Shown: positions 1 to 7,653, counted from the first letter of the stretch. The stretch is DNA of 64,000 bases from Deltaproteobacteria bacterium (GCA_015492245.1 WGFM01000002.1:124001-188000), one strand, 5' to 3'. Notes: a model not told the origin generated them from the sequence alone. Numbers and translations: made by a program.

Positions 1-219
1 GTAAGACGCATAAGGCCAGTGATAATGACCTTTGCCATGATTGTAGGAGGGCTTCTGCCCATAATGTGGGGCACAGGCACGGGCTCCGCGGTTATGAAGA
101 GGATTGCAGCTCCCATGGTGGGTGGAATGGTGTCAGCCACGGTGCTTACACTACTGGTAATACCTGCCATATATGCATTGTGGAAGGGTATGTATATCAA
201 AAAGGAGGGGCAGAAATGA
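1..219 (+). CDS. Heavy-metal RND efflux pump, C-terminal end (CusA/CzcA type), partial
   Basis: Only the last 72 codons are present; the gene begins before the window and is read in frame from base 1. The segment has glycine-rich transmembrane stretches around [20 protein letters not shown] and then [19 protein letters not shown], the conserved last membrane helices of inner-membrane RND pumps of the heavy-metal-efflux family. Such pumps exchange protons for Cu, Ag, Zn, Co or Ni and work with a periplasmic adaptor and an outer-membrane channel. The stop codon overlaps the start of the following P-II-like gene (ATGA), which indicates coupled translation. The metal cannot be told from this fragment. 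Confidence 0.85.
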   Translation, partial: VRRIRPVIMTFAMIVGGLLPIMWGTGTGSAVMKRIAAPMVGGMVSATVLTLLVIPAIYALWKGMYIKKEGQK

Positions 220-563
220 AGGAGATAAAGGCATACATAAGGCCCGAGAAGATAGAAGAGGTGGTGCACACACTGGAAGAGAACGGTGTGCCCCTTGTCA
301 CAGCTATAGAGATAAAGTGTGTTGGAAAGGGTCTGAACGAGGAGAAGGCACGCTATTCTATGGACTATACAGAAAAGTACTGCCCCTTTGTGAAGATAGA
401 GATAGTCTGTAGCCGTAGGGACACGGAAAAGACGGTCAAACTTCTTCGGTCCTGTGCATGGACAGGACATCCAGGTGATGGGATGATATTTGTAAGCACT
501 GTGGACGAGGCCATAAACATAAGAACAGGTGCAAGGGGAGAAGAGGGGGTGAGCCTCTGGTAG
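216..563 (+). CDS. P-II-like (GlnB-family) small regulator linked to the RND pump
   Basis: A 115-residue protein starting [20 protein letters not shown], the usual first strand and helix of P-II signalling proteins. A T-loop-like stretch lies around [17 protein letters not shown], and the C-terminal strand contains [17 protein letters not shown], close to the usual P-II ending. The T-loop does not look like that of canonical GlnB/GlnK. The start codon overlaps the pump stop codon by four bases and is preceded by AAAGGAGGGG. P-II-like proteins next to heavy-metal RND pumps are a recurrent family whose ligand is not well established. A role in sensing metal or nucleotide and tuning the pump is inferred from context only. 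Confidence 0.8.
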   Translation: MKEIKAYIRPEKIEEVVHTLEENGVPLVTAIEIKCVGKGLNEEKARYSMDYTEKYCPFVKIEIVCSRRDTEKTVKLLRSCAWTGHPGDGMIFVSTVDEAINIRTGARGEEGVSLW

Positions 564-580
564 TCTGCCAGAGATGTTTT
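555..580 (+). terminator. Putative terminator hairpin after the P-II-like gene
   Basis: CTCTGG at 555-560 pairs with CCAGAG at 568-573 around a 7-base loop, followed by a short TTTT. It overlaps the stop codon of the P-II-like gene and sits between convergent genes. The T-run is short, so termination efficiency is uncertain. Confidence 0.4.
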
Positions 581-584
581 GGGC

Positions 585-1292
585 CTATTCGTCCTTTGCA
601 CAGCGGAACCCCAGGTTGTTTATGCGTGTTTCAGTCGGGTAGCCCACCCTGAAAAATGTTCTCGCGAATCTGTGGGTAAGACCCCAGGATCCCCCCCTTA
701 CCACCTTTGTGTGCTCGTCGTAGTCAGAATCTGTCCACTCCCACACATTGCCTGCCATGTCATGGGCACCGTAGGGGCTTTCGCCCTCCTCGTATGTGCC
801 GACAGGGGTTGTTCCCACAATGCCCGAGAGGCTTGTGTTGGCCCTCTCCTGTGAGAACTCGTTACCCCATGGATACAGGCGGCCGTCCGTGCCCCTGGCT
901 GCCTTCTCCCATTCCTCTTCTGTTGGTAGCCTTTTGCCAGCCCACTCGCAGTAGGCCTGTGCATCCTTGAGACTGACGAATACCACAGGATGGTCTTCCT
1001 CATCCTTGGGATAGCCATACACGGTCCAGTGTGGTGGCTCGGGGTGTCTGGTCTCTTTTACGAACCTTTTATACATGGCCTCTGTAACCTCGAATCTGTC
1101 TATCCAGAACCCCTTGAGGTGGAGCCTTCTCTCTGGCCTTTCGTCTTCTTCACCGAGGGAGCTTCCCATTGTGAACTCTCCTGCTGGCACAAAGACCATA
1201 TCCTCTGGCCTTCTCTCGCATCCTGAAAGAACCATGGAGGCCGTAACACAAAAGAGTAGCAATATGGAGCCTGCTTTTATAAGTCCTGCCAT
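585..1292 (-). CDS. FGE/SUMF1-like lipoprotein without the catalytic cysteine pair
   Basis: A 235-residue protein. The N-terminus is a lipoprotein signal, hydrophobic and ending LSGC at about residues 22-25, so export and lipidation are expected. The rest is one FGE-sulfatase domain: MVFVPAGEFTMGS, YCEWAGKRLPTEEEWEKAA, LYPWGNEF, DMAGNVWEWT, VVRGGSW and a final LGFRCAKDE. In true formylglycine-generating enzymes two cysteines follow the RGGS motif; this copy has none there, so sulfatase-activating activity is unlikely. It is the last of three tandem FGE-domain genes downstream of a c-type cytochrome on the same strand, with 32 bases between it and its upstream neighbour. A structural or binding role at the membrane is a guess. 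Confidence 0.8.
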   Translation of the reverse strand: MAGLIKAGSILLLFCVTASMVLSGCERRPEDMVFVPAGEFTMGSSLGEEDERPERRLHLKGFWIDRFEVTEAMYKRFVKETRHPEPPHWTVYGYPKDEEDHPVVFVSLKDAQAYCEWAGKRLPTEEEWEKAARGTDGRLYPWGNEFSQERANTSLSGIVGTTPVGTYEEGESPYGAHDMAGNVWEWTDSDYDEHTKVVRGGSWGLTHRFARTFFRVGYPTETRINNLGFRCAKDE

Positions 1293-1324
1293 CCCTGTCC
1301 CATAGACCCCTGCGTGAAAGTGAT

Positions 1325-2122
1325 TTACTCTGGCCCATCCTTTGCGCAGCGAAACCCGCCATCGTTACCTGCACCACCCGGCAGGTAGTAATGGCGTGTG
1401 GATGAACGGGCGAATATCTTGCCTATTATGTAATGGCCCAGCACACTTCCAGAGCCACCTCTTAGGATGCGGTATTTCCTTCCATAATCCTTTATGTTTG
1501 CCCTGTTACCAGGGTATGGCTCGTACCAGGCATCCACCCATTCCATCACATTGCCTGCCATATCGTATACCCCGTAGTAGCTTCTATCCTCGGGGTAGCT
1601 TCCCACAGGGGCAGTGTCTCCTGTTGTGAGGTTTGCCTTCTTCTCATCGTATTCGTCTCCCCAGGGGTATGTCCATCCGTTGGGTCCCCTGGCAGCCTTC
1701 TCCCATTCCTCTTCTGTGGGCAGTCTCTTGCCAGCCCACTTGCAGTAGGCCTGTGCATCGAACCATGTAACATTGTTTACAGGGTGGTCTGCCCTGCCTG
1801 TGGGGTATGTTCTGCCGTTCCAGTTTCTGGGTGGAGGAAGGCCTGTGGCATCTATGAACTTCTTGTACTGGGCGTTTGTAACCTCGTAGCGGTCTATGTA
1901 GAAGCCCTTGAGGTAGAGCTTTCTCATGGGTCTTTCATCCTGGTAGAACCTTCCAGAGCGAAGCCCGAACTCCTTGCCCAGCCCCTGGGTGTCCACCTGG
2001 TTGCTGCCCATCAGGAACTCCCCAGGGGGTATGTAGACCATACCCTCTATCTCTGGCGCACCGGGGCCAGAGCACGAGTAGAGTGCCACGGCACATACAA
2101 GGATAATCAGTCTATTCAGCAT
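1325..2122 (-). CDS. FGE/SUMF1-like lipoprotein, second tandem copy
   Basis: The reading frame is open to 2224, but the chosen start is ATG at 2122, which gives 265 residues beginning MLNRLIILVCAVALYSC, a compact lipoprotein signal with its lipobox cysteine. It overlaps the end of the upstream FGE-cytochrome gene by 11 bases. ATG at 2134 is the alternative start. The domain shows MVYIPPGEFLMGS, YCKWAGKRLPTEEEWEKAA, WTYPWGDEYD, DMAGNVMEWVD, ILRGGSG and GGFRCAKDG. No cysteine follows RGGS, so FGE catalysis is unlikely. It resembles its two neighbours closely in motif order, which suggests local duplication followed by divergence. Confidence 0.78.
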   Translation of the reverse strand: MLNRLIILVCAVALYSCSGPGAPEIEGMVYIPPGEFLMGSNQVDTQGLGKEFGLRSGRFYQDERPMRKLYLKGFYIDRYEVTNAQYKKFIDATGLPPPRNWNGRTYPTGRADHPVNNVTWFDAQAYCKWAGKRLPTEEEWEKAARGPNGWTYPWGDEYDEKKANLTTGDTAPVGSYPEDRSYYGVYDMAGNVMEWVDAWYEPYPGNRANIKDYGRKYRILRGGSGSVLGHYIIGKIFARSSTRHYYLPGGAGNDGGFRCAKDGPE

Positions 2123-3035
2123 CTTTCGGCACATCTGCTGCACACCTGAAACCAAAGCTGTCGTTAACTGTGGATGGATCGAAGAATGCCCTGTTGTAGG
2201 TGGGTGCCGATATACCGCAGCCATAGAACATGCAGTCCCACCAGGAGCCCCCTTTGAGCAGTTTATAGTTTCTTCCGAACTCGGGGTTTATGTAGTCAGA
2301 GCCCGGGTGTGGCAGATAATCATCGTCCACCCACTCCCACACATTGCCACTAACATCGTACAGGCCGTATGGGCTTTTTCCCTCTTCGAAAGAGCCCACG
2401 GGCATGGTGTCCTCCTCGCCTCTGAGGGGATTGTTGGATTTATTTATATCCCACATGTCTCCCCATGGGTATATGCGCCCCTCTGTGCCCCTGGCAGCCT
2501 TCTCCCATTCCCTCTCTGTGGGCAGCCTTTTACCCTGCCATACACAGTAAGAATAGGCATCGAACCATGATACATATACCACAGGATGCTCGGCCTTGCC
2601 CTCCGGATAGGTGCCGCCCTCCCAGTGGTAGGGCGGAGGGTGGCCAGTGATGTCTATGAACTTTCTGTACCGTGCGTTTGTAACCTCGTAGCGGTCTATG
2701 TAGAAGCTGTCTATGTAGACCACATGCAGGGGCTTTTCGTCCCTCAGTCGGTCGTCTGTGCCCATGAGGAACTCTCCAGCAGGTATGTATACCATACCGG
2801 TAAGATCAGGGCTCTTCTTCGTTCTGTATCTTTCAGGTGGTATCACCTCTTTTGCGTCCTTTCCAGGGTGTCCTCCCCTTGCGTGGCAGCGAAGGCACTC
2901 CTTGAGCCGTGCCATGTCCTCCTTTCTGTACTTTGGCCTTGTATGGCACTCCACACATGTCTGTGCCCCTGCGTGGGTGGCCGAAAGTAGTATGGCAAGC
3001 AGTACCGGTATTATAGAGTAAAGAGGATGTCTCAT
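2112..3035 (-). CDS. Exported diheme cytochrome c - FGE/SUMF1 domain fusion
   Basis: A 307-residue protein. A signal peptide of about 24 residues ends in the THAGAQ region, then come two c-type heme motifs, CVECH and CLRCH, within about the next 30 residues. The remainder is an FGE-sulfatase domain: MVYIPAGEFLMGTD, YCVWQGKRLPTEREWEKAA, IYPWGDMWD, DVSGNVWEWVDDD and a final FGFRCAADV. Unlike its two neighbours, this copy has cysteines four residues apart after the GGS motif (GGSWWDCMFYGC). The catalytic pair of formylglycine-generating enzymes has the same CX4C spacing. It overlaps the upstream cytochrome gene by four bases. Heme attachment and a periplasmic location are well supported by the motifs; the catalytic role is uncertain. 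Confidence 0.82.
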   Translation of the reverse strand: MRHPLYSIIPVLLAILLSATHAGAQTCVECHTRPKYRKEDMARLKECLRCHARGGHPGKDAKEVIPPERYRTKKSPDLTGMVYIPAGEFLMGTDDRLRDEKPLHVVYIDSFYIDRYEVTNARYRKFIDITGHPPPYHWEGGTYPEGKAEHPVVYVSWFDAYSYCVWQGKRLPTEREWEKAARGTEGRIYPWGDMWDINKSNNPLRGEEDTMPVGSFEEGKSPYGLYDVSGNVWEWVDDDYLPHPGSDYINPEFGRNYKLLKGGSWWDCMFYGCGISAPTYNRAFFDPSTVNDSFGFRCAADVPKDAE

Positions 3036-3451
3036 CTGAAGTCAGGCTCTATCCTCCGTAGTTTTCTGTGCGATAGTATTCCCCTGTACTGGCATCCACA
3101 GAGCTCTCTCAAGTATCTTACAAGTGCCTTTATCTCGGCATCTGTAAGGGTCTTGCGCCATGGTGGCATAAGGGGAGACTTGGCTATACCGGCTCCACCG
3201 TGTATTATGACCTCTTCGAATTGACCATCTGTCCTTGTGGACATGAAGGTGGCGTCTGTGTGGTCTCTGGGGTTTATGCTCATGTCAGGGGTGGAGTTTA
3301 TTCCGTCTCCCCTGCCATCTTCGCCATGACACTGGCTGCACCAGCGAAGATAGAGTGCCCTTCCATCCTCCTCAGCAAGACAGGGCGTGTACATAACCCA
3401 TACCACGAGCCATACCATGGCTGCAAGAGTATATCCCCGGTAACCCTCCAT
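3032..3451 (-). CDS. Class I c-type cytochrome, monoheme
   Basis: A 139-residue protein with a signal peptide (hydrophobic AAMVWLVVWVMYTP, likely cleavage after CLAE) and one heme motif, CSQCH. SPLMPPWRK near the middle supplies the typical distal methionine, and TDAEIKALVRYLREL is the usual C-terminal cytochrome helix. It is the first gene of the four-gene minus-strand operon with the FGE-like proteins and has a plausible promoter directly upstream. It probably carries single electrons in the periplasm; its partner could be the diheme-FGE fusion encoded next. About 20 residues follow the last helix (CGCQYRG...), which is a little long for the family. Confidence 0.88.
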   Translation of the reverse strand: MEGYRGYTLAAMVWLVVWVMYTPCLAEEDGRALYLRWCSQCHGEDGRGDGINSTPDMSINPRDHTDATFMSTRTDGQFEEVIIHGGAGIAKSPLMPPWRKTLTDAEIKALVRYLRELCGCQYRGILSHRKLRRIEPDFR

Positions 3452-3467
3452 GACAACCTGAATAACT

Positions 3468-3497
3468 AAATTACTCCAAACCCTGTGGGGTTGTCAA
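3468..3497 (-). promoter_or_regulatory. Putative sigma70 promoter of the cytochrome/FGE operon
   Basis: On the minus strand TTGACA (3492-3497) and TAATTT (3468-3473) are 18 bases apart, just upstream of the cytochrome c start. The spacer carries a small inverted repeat, AACCC-CACA-GGGTT, which could be an operator or part of the terminator of the preceding operon. Confidence 0.5.
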
Positions 3498-3513
3498 ACA
3501 GTTTGAACCACCC

Positions 3514-5019
3514 TCAGTACTCCCCCCTCAAGGGCGGTGGTGTGAACCCCCTGAAGCCACGACAGATGAATATGGAGAACCTCTTTACCGATGTTTCCTT
3601 CCAGCGGTAGGTAAAGGGCTCTTTGTGGCAGCTCTCGAACGCCTTCCTGAAAGCTGGCTCCATACCCACATCGCCTCCCCTTACATGTATGGCATTGTAG
3701 CCAGTGAGTTCATGGAAGCCCTCCCAGAGGTCGTACTGGTTGAGCCTTCTTCCACCTGTGTAGAGGTTGTATGTCCTGGGGTTGCCATCCACATAGAAGG
3801 CAAGCTCACTCGCTATCTGATACCTGTCGCTTACGATAAAAAGGGGCCCTTCCCCTTCAAGCTCCCTTTTGAGCTCTGAGACCTTTCTTCCGAGCTCGCT
3901 CCAGCCGAGGATCCTCTTGTATACAGCTGCCTTCATGAGTTTTCCTTCAAGCCCCTTGTGGAACACGAAGGGAAAGAACAGGAGAAAAGACAGCGCCATG
4001 GCACAGAGTACAGAAAGGGCTGCCACCACCTGCCATGCCCTCCTGTGCATCCTTTCTGCAAGGAGCAAAACAAGCCCTGCAAGCCCGCTTATGTAGGCCA
4101 CCACCGCCCAGTTTGCCTGCACCTTTGCCTGAAGGCTCTTGAGTATAAAGAGCACGAGTATCGGGGCAGACATCCAGAATACGATAGAGGCTCGAGGGTC
4201 TCTATCCCCAAGGCTTCTCTTTCCACATACCCAGAGTGTATAGAGTATACCCACAAACAGAAGGGGTGTAACTACCACAAACTGGGAGGCGATGAATTCC
4301 CAGAGGTATTCAGGGGACAGGGTAAACCCCTTTTGCAGGTGGGTGAGCCCCGCCAGATGGCGAAAGCCCACGAATTCGTTCTTTATGTTCCATGTCACCA
4401 CAGGCAGGGAGAACACAAGGGTTATGAGGAGTGCAAGGTAGGGCCCTCTTCTACCTGCCTCCTCCTTGAGCCTGCCTGTTGCAAGAAGCAGCAGAAACAG
4501 ACATCCATAGAAGAGTATCATCGTGTACTTGCACAGAAACCCCATGCCTGTGGCCACACCTAAAAGAGGCCACCAGCTTCTCTGGCCATCTATGAGCAGT
4601 CTTTTAAGCCCATAGAGGGCGATGGTCCAGAAGAAAACGAGCAGTATGTCTGTTGTCATAAGGATTGAGCCTGCAAAGAACAGGGGCACGGTGTTCAATA
4701 CAACGGCGCTCCAGAATGCCTGCCTGGGGCTACCTGTAAGCTCTCGCGAGAAGAAAAAGAATGCCACCGTTGTGAGGGCAGAAAACAGCACAGCGCCAAT
4801 CCTGACCCCTGTCTCGGTATTACCAAGAAGGGTGGTAAAAAGGGCTATAACATAGGCAACCCCGGGGCCTTTGCTGTAGTAGCTTAAGTCCAGCCTTCTT
4901 GACCACTCCCAGTAGTGTGCCTCATCTGGCGAGAGGTCGAAGGGTGAGTAGGCTATGTAGAGAACCCTGAAAAGGCTTATAAGTATGGTGAAGATGTAGA
5001 GAAGGGTTGTGTGGTTCAT
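3514..5019 (-). CDS. Membrane glycosyltransferase, GT39/ArnT-like family
   Basis: A 501-residue polytopic membrane protein with roughly ten or more hydrophobic segments. After the first membrane segment comes SPDEAHYWEWSRRLDLSYYS, the acidic DE-containing loop plus aromatic motif of protein O-mannosyltransferase/ArnT-like enzymes, which use lipid-linked sugars on the outer face of the inner membrane. A soluble C-terminal part (about residues 360-490) follows the last helix, as in this family. The donor and acceptor (lipid A, protein or another glycan) cannot be told. It overlaps the PAP2-type gene upstream by four bases. An undecaprenyl- or lipid-phosphate phosphatase is a sensible partner for a lipid-linked sugar transferase. 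Confidence 0.85.
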   Translation of the reverse strand: MNHTTLLYIFTILISLFRVLYIAYSPFDLSPDEAHYWEWSRRLDLSYYSKGPGVAYVIALFTTLLGNTETGVRIGAVLFSALTTVAFFFFSRELTGSPRQAFWSAVVLNTVPLFFAGSILMTTDILLVFFWTIALYGLKRLLIDGQRSWWPLLGVATGMGFLCKYTMILFYGCLFLLLLATGRLKEEAGRRGPYLALLITLVFSLPVVTWNIKNEFVGFRHLAGLTHLQKGFTLSPEYLWEFIASQFVVVTPLLFVGILYTLWVCGKRSLGDRDPRASIVFWMSAPILVLFILKSLQAKVQANWAVVAYISGLAGLVLLLAERMHRRAWQVVAALSVLCAMALSFLLFFPFVFHKGLEGKLMKAAVYKRILGWSELGRKVSELKRELEGEGPLFIVSDRYQIASELAFYVDGNPRTYNLYTGGRRLNQYDLWEGFHELTGYNAIHVRGGDVGMEPAFRKAFESCHKEPFTYRWKETSVKRFSIFICRGFRGFTPPPLRGEY

Positions 5020-5597
5020 CTAATCCTCTTCTTTATGGCACTTATCCTCTCTTTAAGAAGGGGTGTTAGCCTTTTGTCTGAAAGTAGCACCACCCATGCC
5101 ACCCCGAGACCGAGCAGAACGCCTGCCAGAACATCTGTGGGATAATGCACCCCCACATATACCCTTGACCACCCTATGAGAGAGGCAAACAGAAGCAACG
5201 GATAACGCAGCCTTCTGTACTTTACAGAAAGCACCCCCATTGTGGCAAAGATGTTTGCCGTGTGTCCCGATGGCATGGAATATGCCCTGCCACAGCCCAT
5301 GAGTGTTCTTACCCATTCGAACTCGTGGCAGGGTCTTATGCGCTCGAAGCTGTGTTTGAGGTACTCAACAAGAGAGTTGCTCAAGGCAAGGGCAACTATA
5401 CAGAGTGCCAGTGTCCAGCGGTCTTTTGGTCTACCGAATACAAGCCACAGCACAAGCCCTGCTATAAGGGGGAGCTTGAAGTTTCCAGGGTCTGTAATCC
5501 AGGGCATGAGGACATCGAGTGGGCCTGCTGTAAGCAATGAATTGAGGAGCCACAGGATGAACTCGTCTATCCTTTGAATTGTATCGAGGATACCCAT
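5016..5597 (-). CDS. PAP2-family lipid phosphatase, membrane protein
   Basis: A protein of 193 residues from ATG at 5597. It has several membrane segments and all three PAP2 signatures: KHSFERIRP, YSMPSGHTANIF and SRVYVGVHYPTDVLAG. The catalytic histidine of the third motif and the histidine of PSGH are present. Such enzymes remove phosphate from undecaprenyl pyrophosphate or phosphatidic-acid-type lipids. It is translationally coupled to the GT39-type gene. The start is unsettled: ATG at 5597 has no ribosome binding site, whereas AAAGGAGG lies a few bases before an in-frame ATT about 11 codons upstream. The open frame continues to 5684. Confidence 0.85.
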   Translation of the reverse strand: MGILDTIQRIDEFILWLLNSLLTAGPLDVLMPWITDPGNFKLPLIAGLVLWLVFGRPKDRWTLALCIVALALSNSLVEYLKHSFERIRPCHEFEWVRTLMGCGRAYSMPSGHTANIFATMGVLSVKYRRLRYPLLLFASLIGWSRVYVGVHYPTDVLAGVLLGLGVAWVVLLSDKRLTPLLKERISAIKKRIR

Positions 5598-5688
5598 CAG
5601 AAGGTTTAAACACAAAAAGGATTCTAAAATGGGTGCCTCCTTTGAACCAACCGGATGATAAGAGTGGTGAGGCACGCCAGCCACTGTA

Positions 5689-5706
5689 TTATGCCTTAAG
5701 GCATAA
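5689..5706. repeat. Perfect 18-bp palindrome
   Basis: The sequence TTATGCC-TTAA-GGCATAA is a perfect inverted repeat between the end of the integrative relic and the PAP2 gene. No T-run follows it on either strand, so a regulatory or binding-site role is as likely as a transcript hairpin. Confidence 0.4.
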
Positions 5707-5737
5707 AAAAACAGGGGTTACCCTTCTGGCAACCCCT
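5705..5737 (-). terminator. Rho-independent terminator at the edge of the integrative relic
   Basis: On the minus strand AGGGGTT (from 5737) pairs with AACCCCT (to 5713) around an 11-base loop, followed by G and seven T. It would end transcripts coming from hicBA and the integrase remnant before the PAP2 gene. Confidence 0.6.
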
Positions 5738-5754
5738 TGATTTTTGTTGAAAAA

Positions 5755-5782
5755 ATCTGGCGGAGCCGACGGGACTCGAACC
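5755..5782. repeat. att direct repeat, distal copy (tRNA-Asp 3' fragment)
   Basis: These 28 bases are identical to 8045-8072. Read on the minus strand they are the T-arm/acceptor 3' end of tRNA-Asp including CCA. The sequence beyond 5782 does not form the rest of a tRNA, so this is an attachment-site copy and not a gene. Confidence 0.85.
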
Positions 5783-5796
5783 TGTGCCACCCCTTT

Positions 5797-7028
5797 TTAA
5801 CCTCTCGATTTTCTTTTGAAAATTTTTTCTGCCTCTGCTTCTGGGGACATAGTGGGGACATAATGCAAGATTTCACCCTGAAGCCCGAATACCGCTCGTT
5901 GATTGTCAATGTCTGTATGTGCATATTTCAAAGTTGTTCTTATATCCGTATGCCCCAGTGTGTCTCCAATACTTTTCAAATCAGCCCCATCCTTTAAGGC
6001 ATTTGTTGCAAAAGAATGCCTGGTTGCCTGATAAAGAGTTATATCAATCGAGTTTTTCTTTAACCTTTTGCCAGATTCTTTTTATAGCACTTTCTGAGTA
6101 AAATGTGCCTGTCCTTGGATTTGTAAACACCCATGCCTCAGGGTGCTTGTTTCTAACCTGTTCTTTGAGTACGGGTATCAAAATAGGATTCATGGCACGG
6201 GGCCTTACTACTTTGCCTTTGACTCTTTCTCTTAAAATGTTCGATGACCCAGAGAATGTCCCTGATATTAACATGACACCGCTCTCGGGGTCAAGATCCT
6301 TAACTTTTAGAGCCCTTGCCTCTCCGGGTCCTATACCCTGAAAGGCAAGAAAGGTAAATATGGGGCGGTCCTTTTCAGGGATGGCTTGAAGTATGTTCAA
6401 CTGAGAGCTTCTGTCAACCCATCTGGGTGCCTTGCGGTCAAGAACAATTGATGGGAATGAGGGTTTCTGAGAAATATAATCAAGCATTATAAGGGTATTA
6501 AAAAGGTTCTCCAGAGCATCTATAACATTTTTCAAATATTTAAGGCTTCTATCTGATGGGAGCCATTCGTAAAAACCCTGAATATGAAAGGTCTTTATAT
6601 CCCTGACATCCATGTCCTTGAAAAAGGGCAGATAAAAGTTGTCTATATAGCGCGGGGAGAGATTGCCCTTATCAACCTCGGCTTGTTTGGACCTATACCA
6701 CGCTTCTACCCGTGTCTCGAAGAGAAAAACTTTTGAGTCAGCCTTACAATAGCGGGTAGGGTCAAAGGTGTGGTCATCCATCTCTGAGCGGATCCGTACT
6801 AAAGTCCGCTCGGCACTGGCGAAAGAGTCCAGTGTTCTACCCTTGTGGTCAGAATATATCTTCAGGCGGCCATACCCTTTAACATAGATGTCTATGAAGT
6901 ATTTTTGAGGGCGAGTAAGACAGGTGGGACATTGCAAGGGAACACCCGTGCCCGTGTCTGTGCCTATAGGCAGGAACTTGCCCCCCGCACTTTGGGCACT
7001 TCTCTTTGGTCCTGATTTTTCCCGCCAT
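5797..7028 (-). pseudogene. Tyrosine recombinase (phage-type integrase), frameshifted
   Basis: Three reading frames are needed to read one integrase. The N-terminus starts at ATG 7028 with MAGKIRTKEKCPKCGG. It shifts frame at a run of six G near 6982-6987 and continues as GTGVPLQCPTCLTRPQKYFI, then a core-binding and catalytic domain to 6044. It shifts again near 6049-6052 into ITLYQATRHSFATNA and LGHTDIRTTLKYAHTD. Box II HxxR-like (RHSF), the later LGH motif and the terminal tyrosine are therefore out of frame with the body. The first catalytic arginine position (usually TGxR) reads GIGPGEARAL, with Gly for Arg. The zinc-ribbon-like CPKC...CPTC head is typical of a subfamily in Nitrospirota and deltaproteobacteria. 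It is almost certainly inactive unless the lesions are sequencing errors. Confidence 0.85.
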
Positions 7029-7108
7029 CGAGAAGTTTGGAAGGCAGATAATTGAAACGCCGGTATAAATCTTATAGCAGATGAGGGGAGAGGGACAAGG
7101 GGAAAGGA

Positions 7109-7342
7109 CTACTTGCATTCTTTTAGTAATCTGAAGTATTCCTCACGGGATATGCCAGCGGTTCTCATATTATTCTTTATTATATCCACATCAACGGCTG
7201 GATATTTAGGGATAATGACGGGGCGAGGAACCCCTCCTTTAGACATCACTATGTGGCTTGATGATACTCTTTCCTGTCTGAAGCCAGTTCTCTCAAATAA
7301 GCGTTTTAAGGTTTTCCAGTTCTGGGGTGTTAAACGTGGCAT
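7109..7342 (-). CDS. hicA: HicA-family toxin (mRNA interferase)
   Basis: A 77-residue protein with the double-stranded-RNA-binding-like HicA fold: an N-terminal helix (TPQNWKTLKRLFERTGF), then SSSHIVMSKGG with the catalytic histidine, IPKYPAVDVDIIKNNMR and a C-terminal helix ISREEYFRLL. HicA toxins cleave mRNA in a ribosome-independent way. The start lies inside the last codons of hicB (13-base overlap), the usual coupling for hicBA pairs with the antitoxin first. It sits inside the tRNA-Asp element, where such modules often stabilise the insertion. The ORF is intact, in contrast to the integrase next to it. Confidence 0.85.
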   Translation of the reverse strand: MPRLTPQNWKTLKRLFERTGFRQERVSSSHIVMSKGGVPRPVIIPKYPAVDVDIIKNNMRTAGISREEYFRLLKECK

Positions 7343-7653
7343 TGCTGCAGGCTTTTGCGGTGTTTAATCTGGAATGGTATGGGTACACCTATGGTCTTAT
7401 AGCGCTTTGAAGAGGGCTTTGCCTTGACACTCTTCTTTATAGGCTCAAAACCACATTCCTTCAGGACTTCATCCAAGGTGCCTCTTTCAAAGCAGGATAC
7501 AAGGAAGAGACTGATTGCCTCTACAAGATTATCCAGCGCCTTTTCCTCTGTCTCACCCTGCGAGTGAACATCCAGAACAGGGCAATAGGATACGAAGTAA
7601 TCCTTCTTCTTTTTTACTGCTACAGGAACTTTAAGCTCCATGGATACCTGCAT
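7330..7653 (-). CDS. hicB: HicB-family antitoxin
   Basis: A 107-residue protein. The partial RNase-H-like HicB fold is visible as VAVKKKKDYFVSYCPVLDVHSQGETEEKALDNLVEAI. The C-terminal part (from about residue 75) is basic and lacks an obvious helix-turn-helix. HicB binds and neutralises HicA and usually represses its own promoter. A GGGGAGGGAG-like ribosome binding site lies about 10 bases before the ATG, and an AT-rich stretch with TATAAT (minus strand, 7690-7695) is a possible -10 element. The overlapping downstream gene is the toxin. Confidence 0.85.
   Translation of the reverse strand: MQVSMELKVPVAVKKKKDYFVSYCPVLDVHSQGETEEKALDNLVEAISLFLVSCFERGTLDEVLKECGFEPIKKSVKAKPSSKRYKTIGVPIPFQIKHRKSLQQCHV

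Noticed and set aside
3958-4563. Plus-strand open frame of 201 codons
   Set aside because: Antisense to the well-supported GT39-type glycosyltransferase; no family features.
5755-5800. tRNA gene
   Set aside because: Only the 3' 28 bases match tRNA-Asp; no D-arm or anticodon arm can be formed, so it is an attachment-site fragment.
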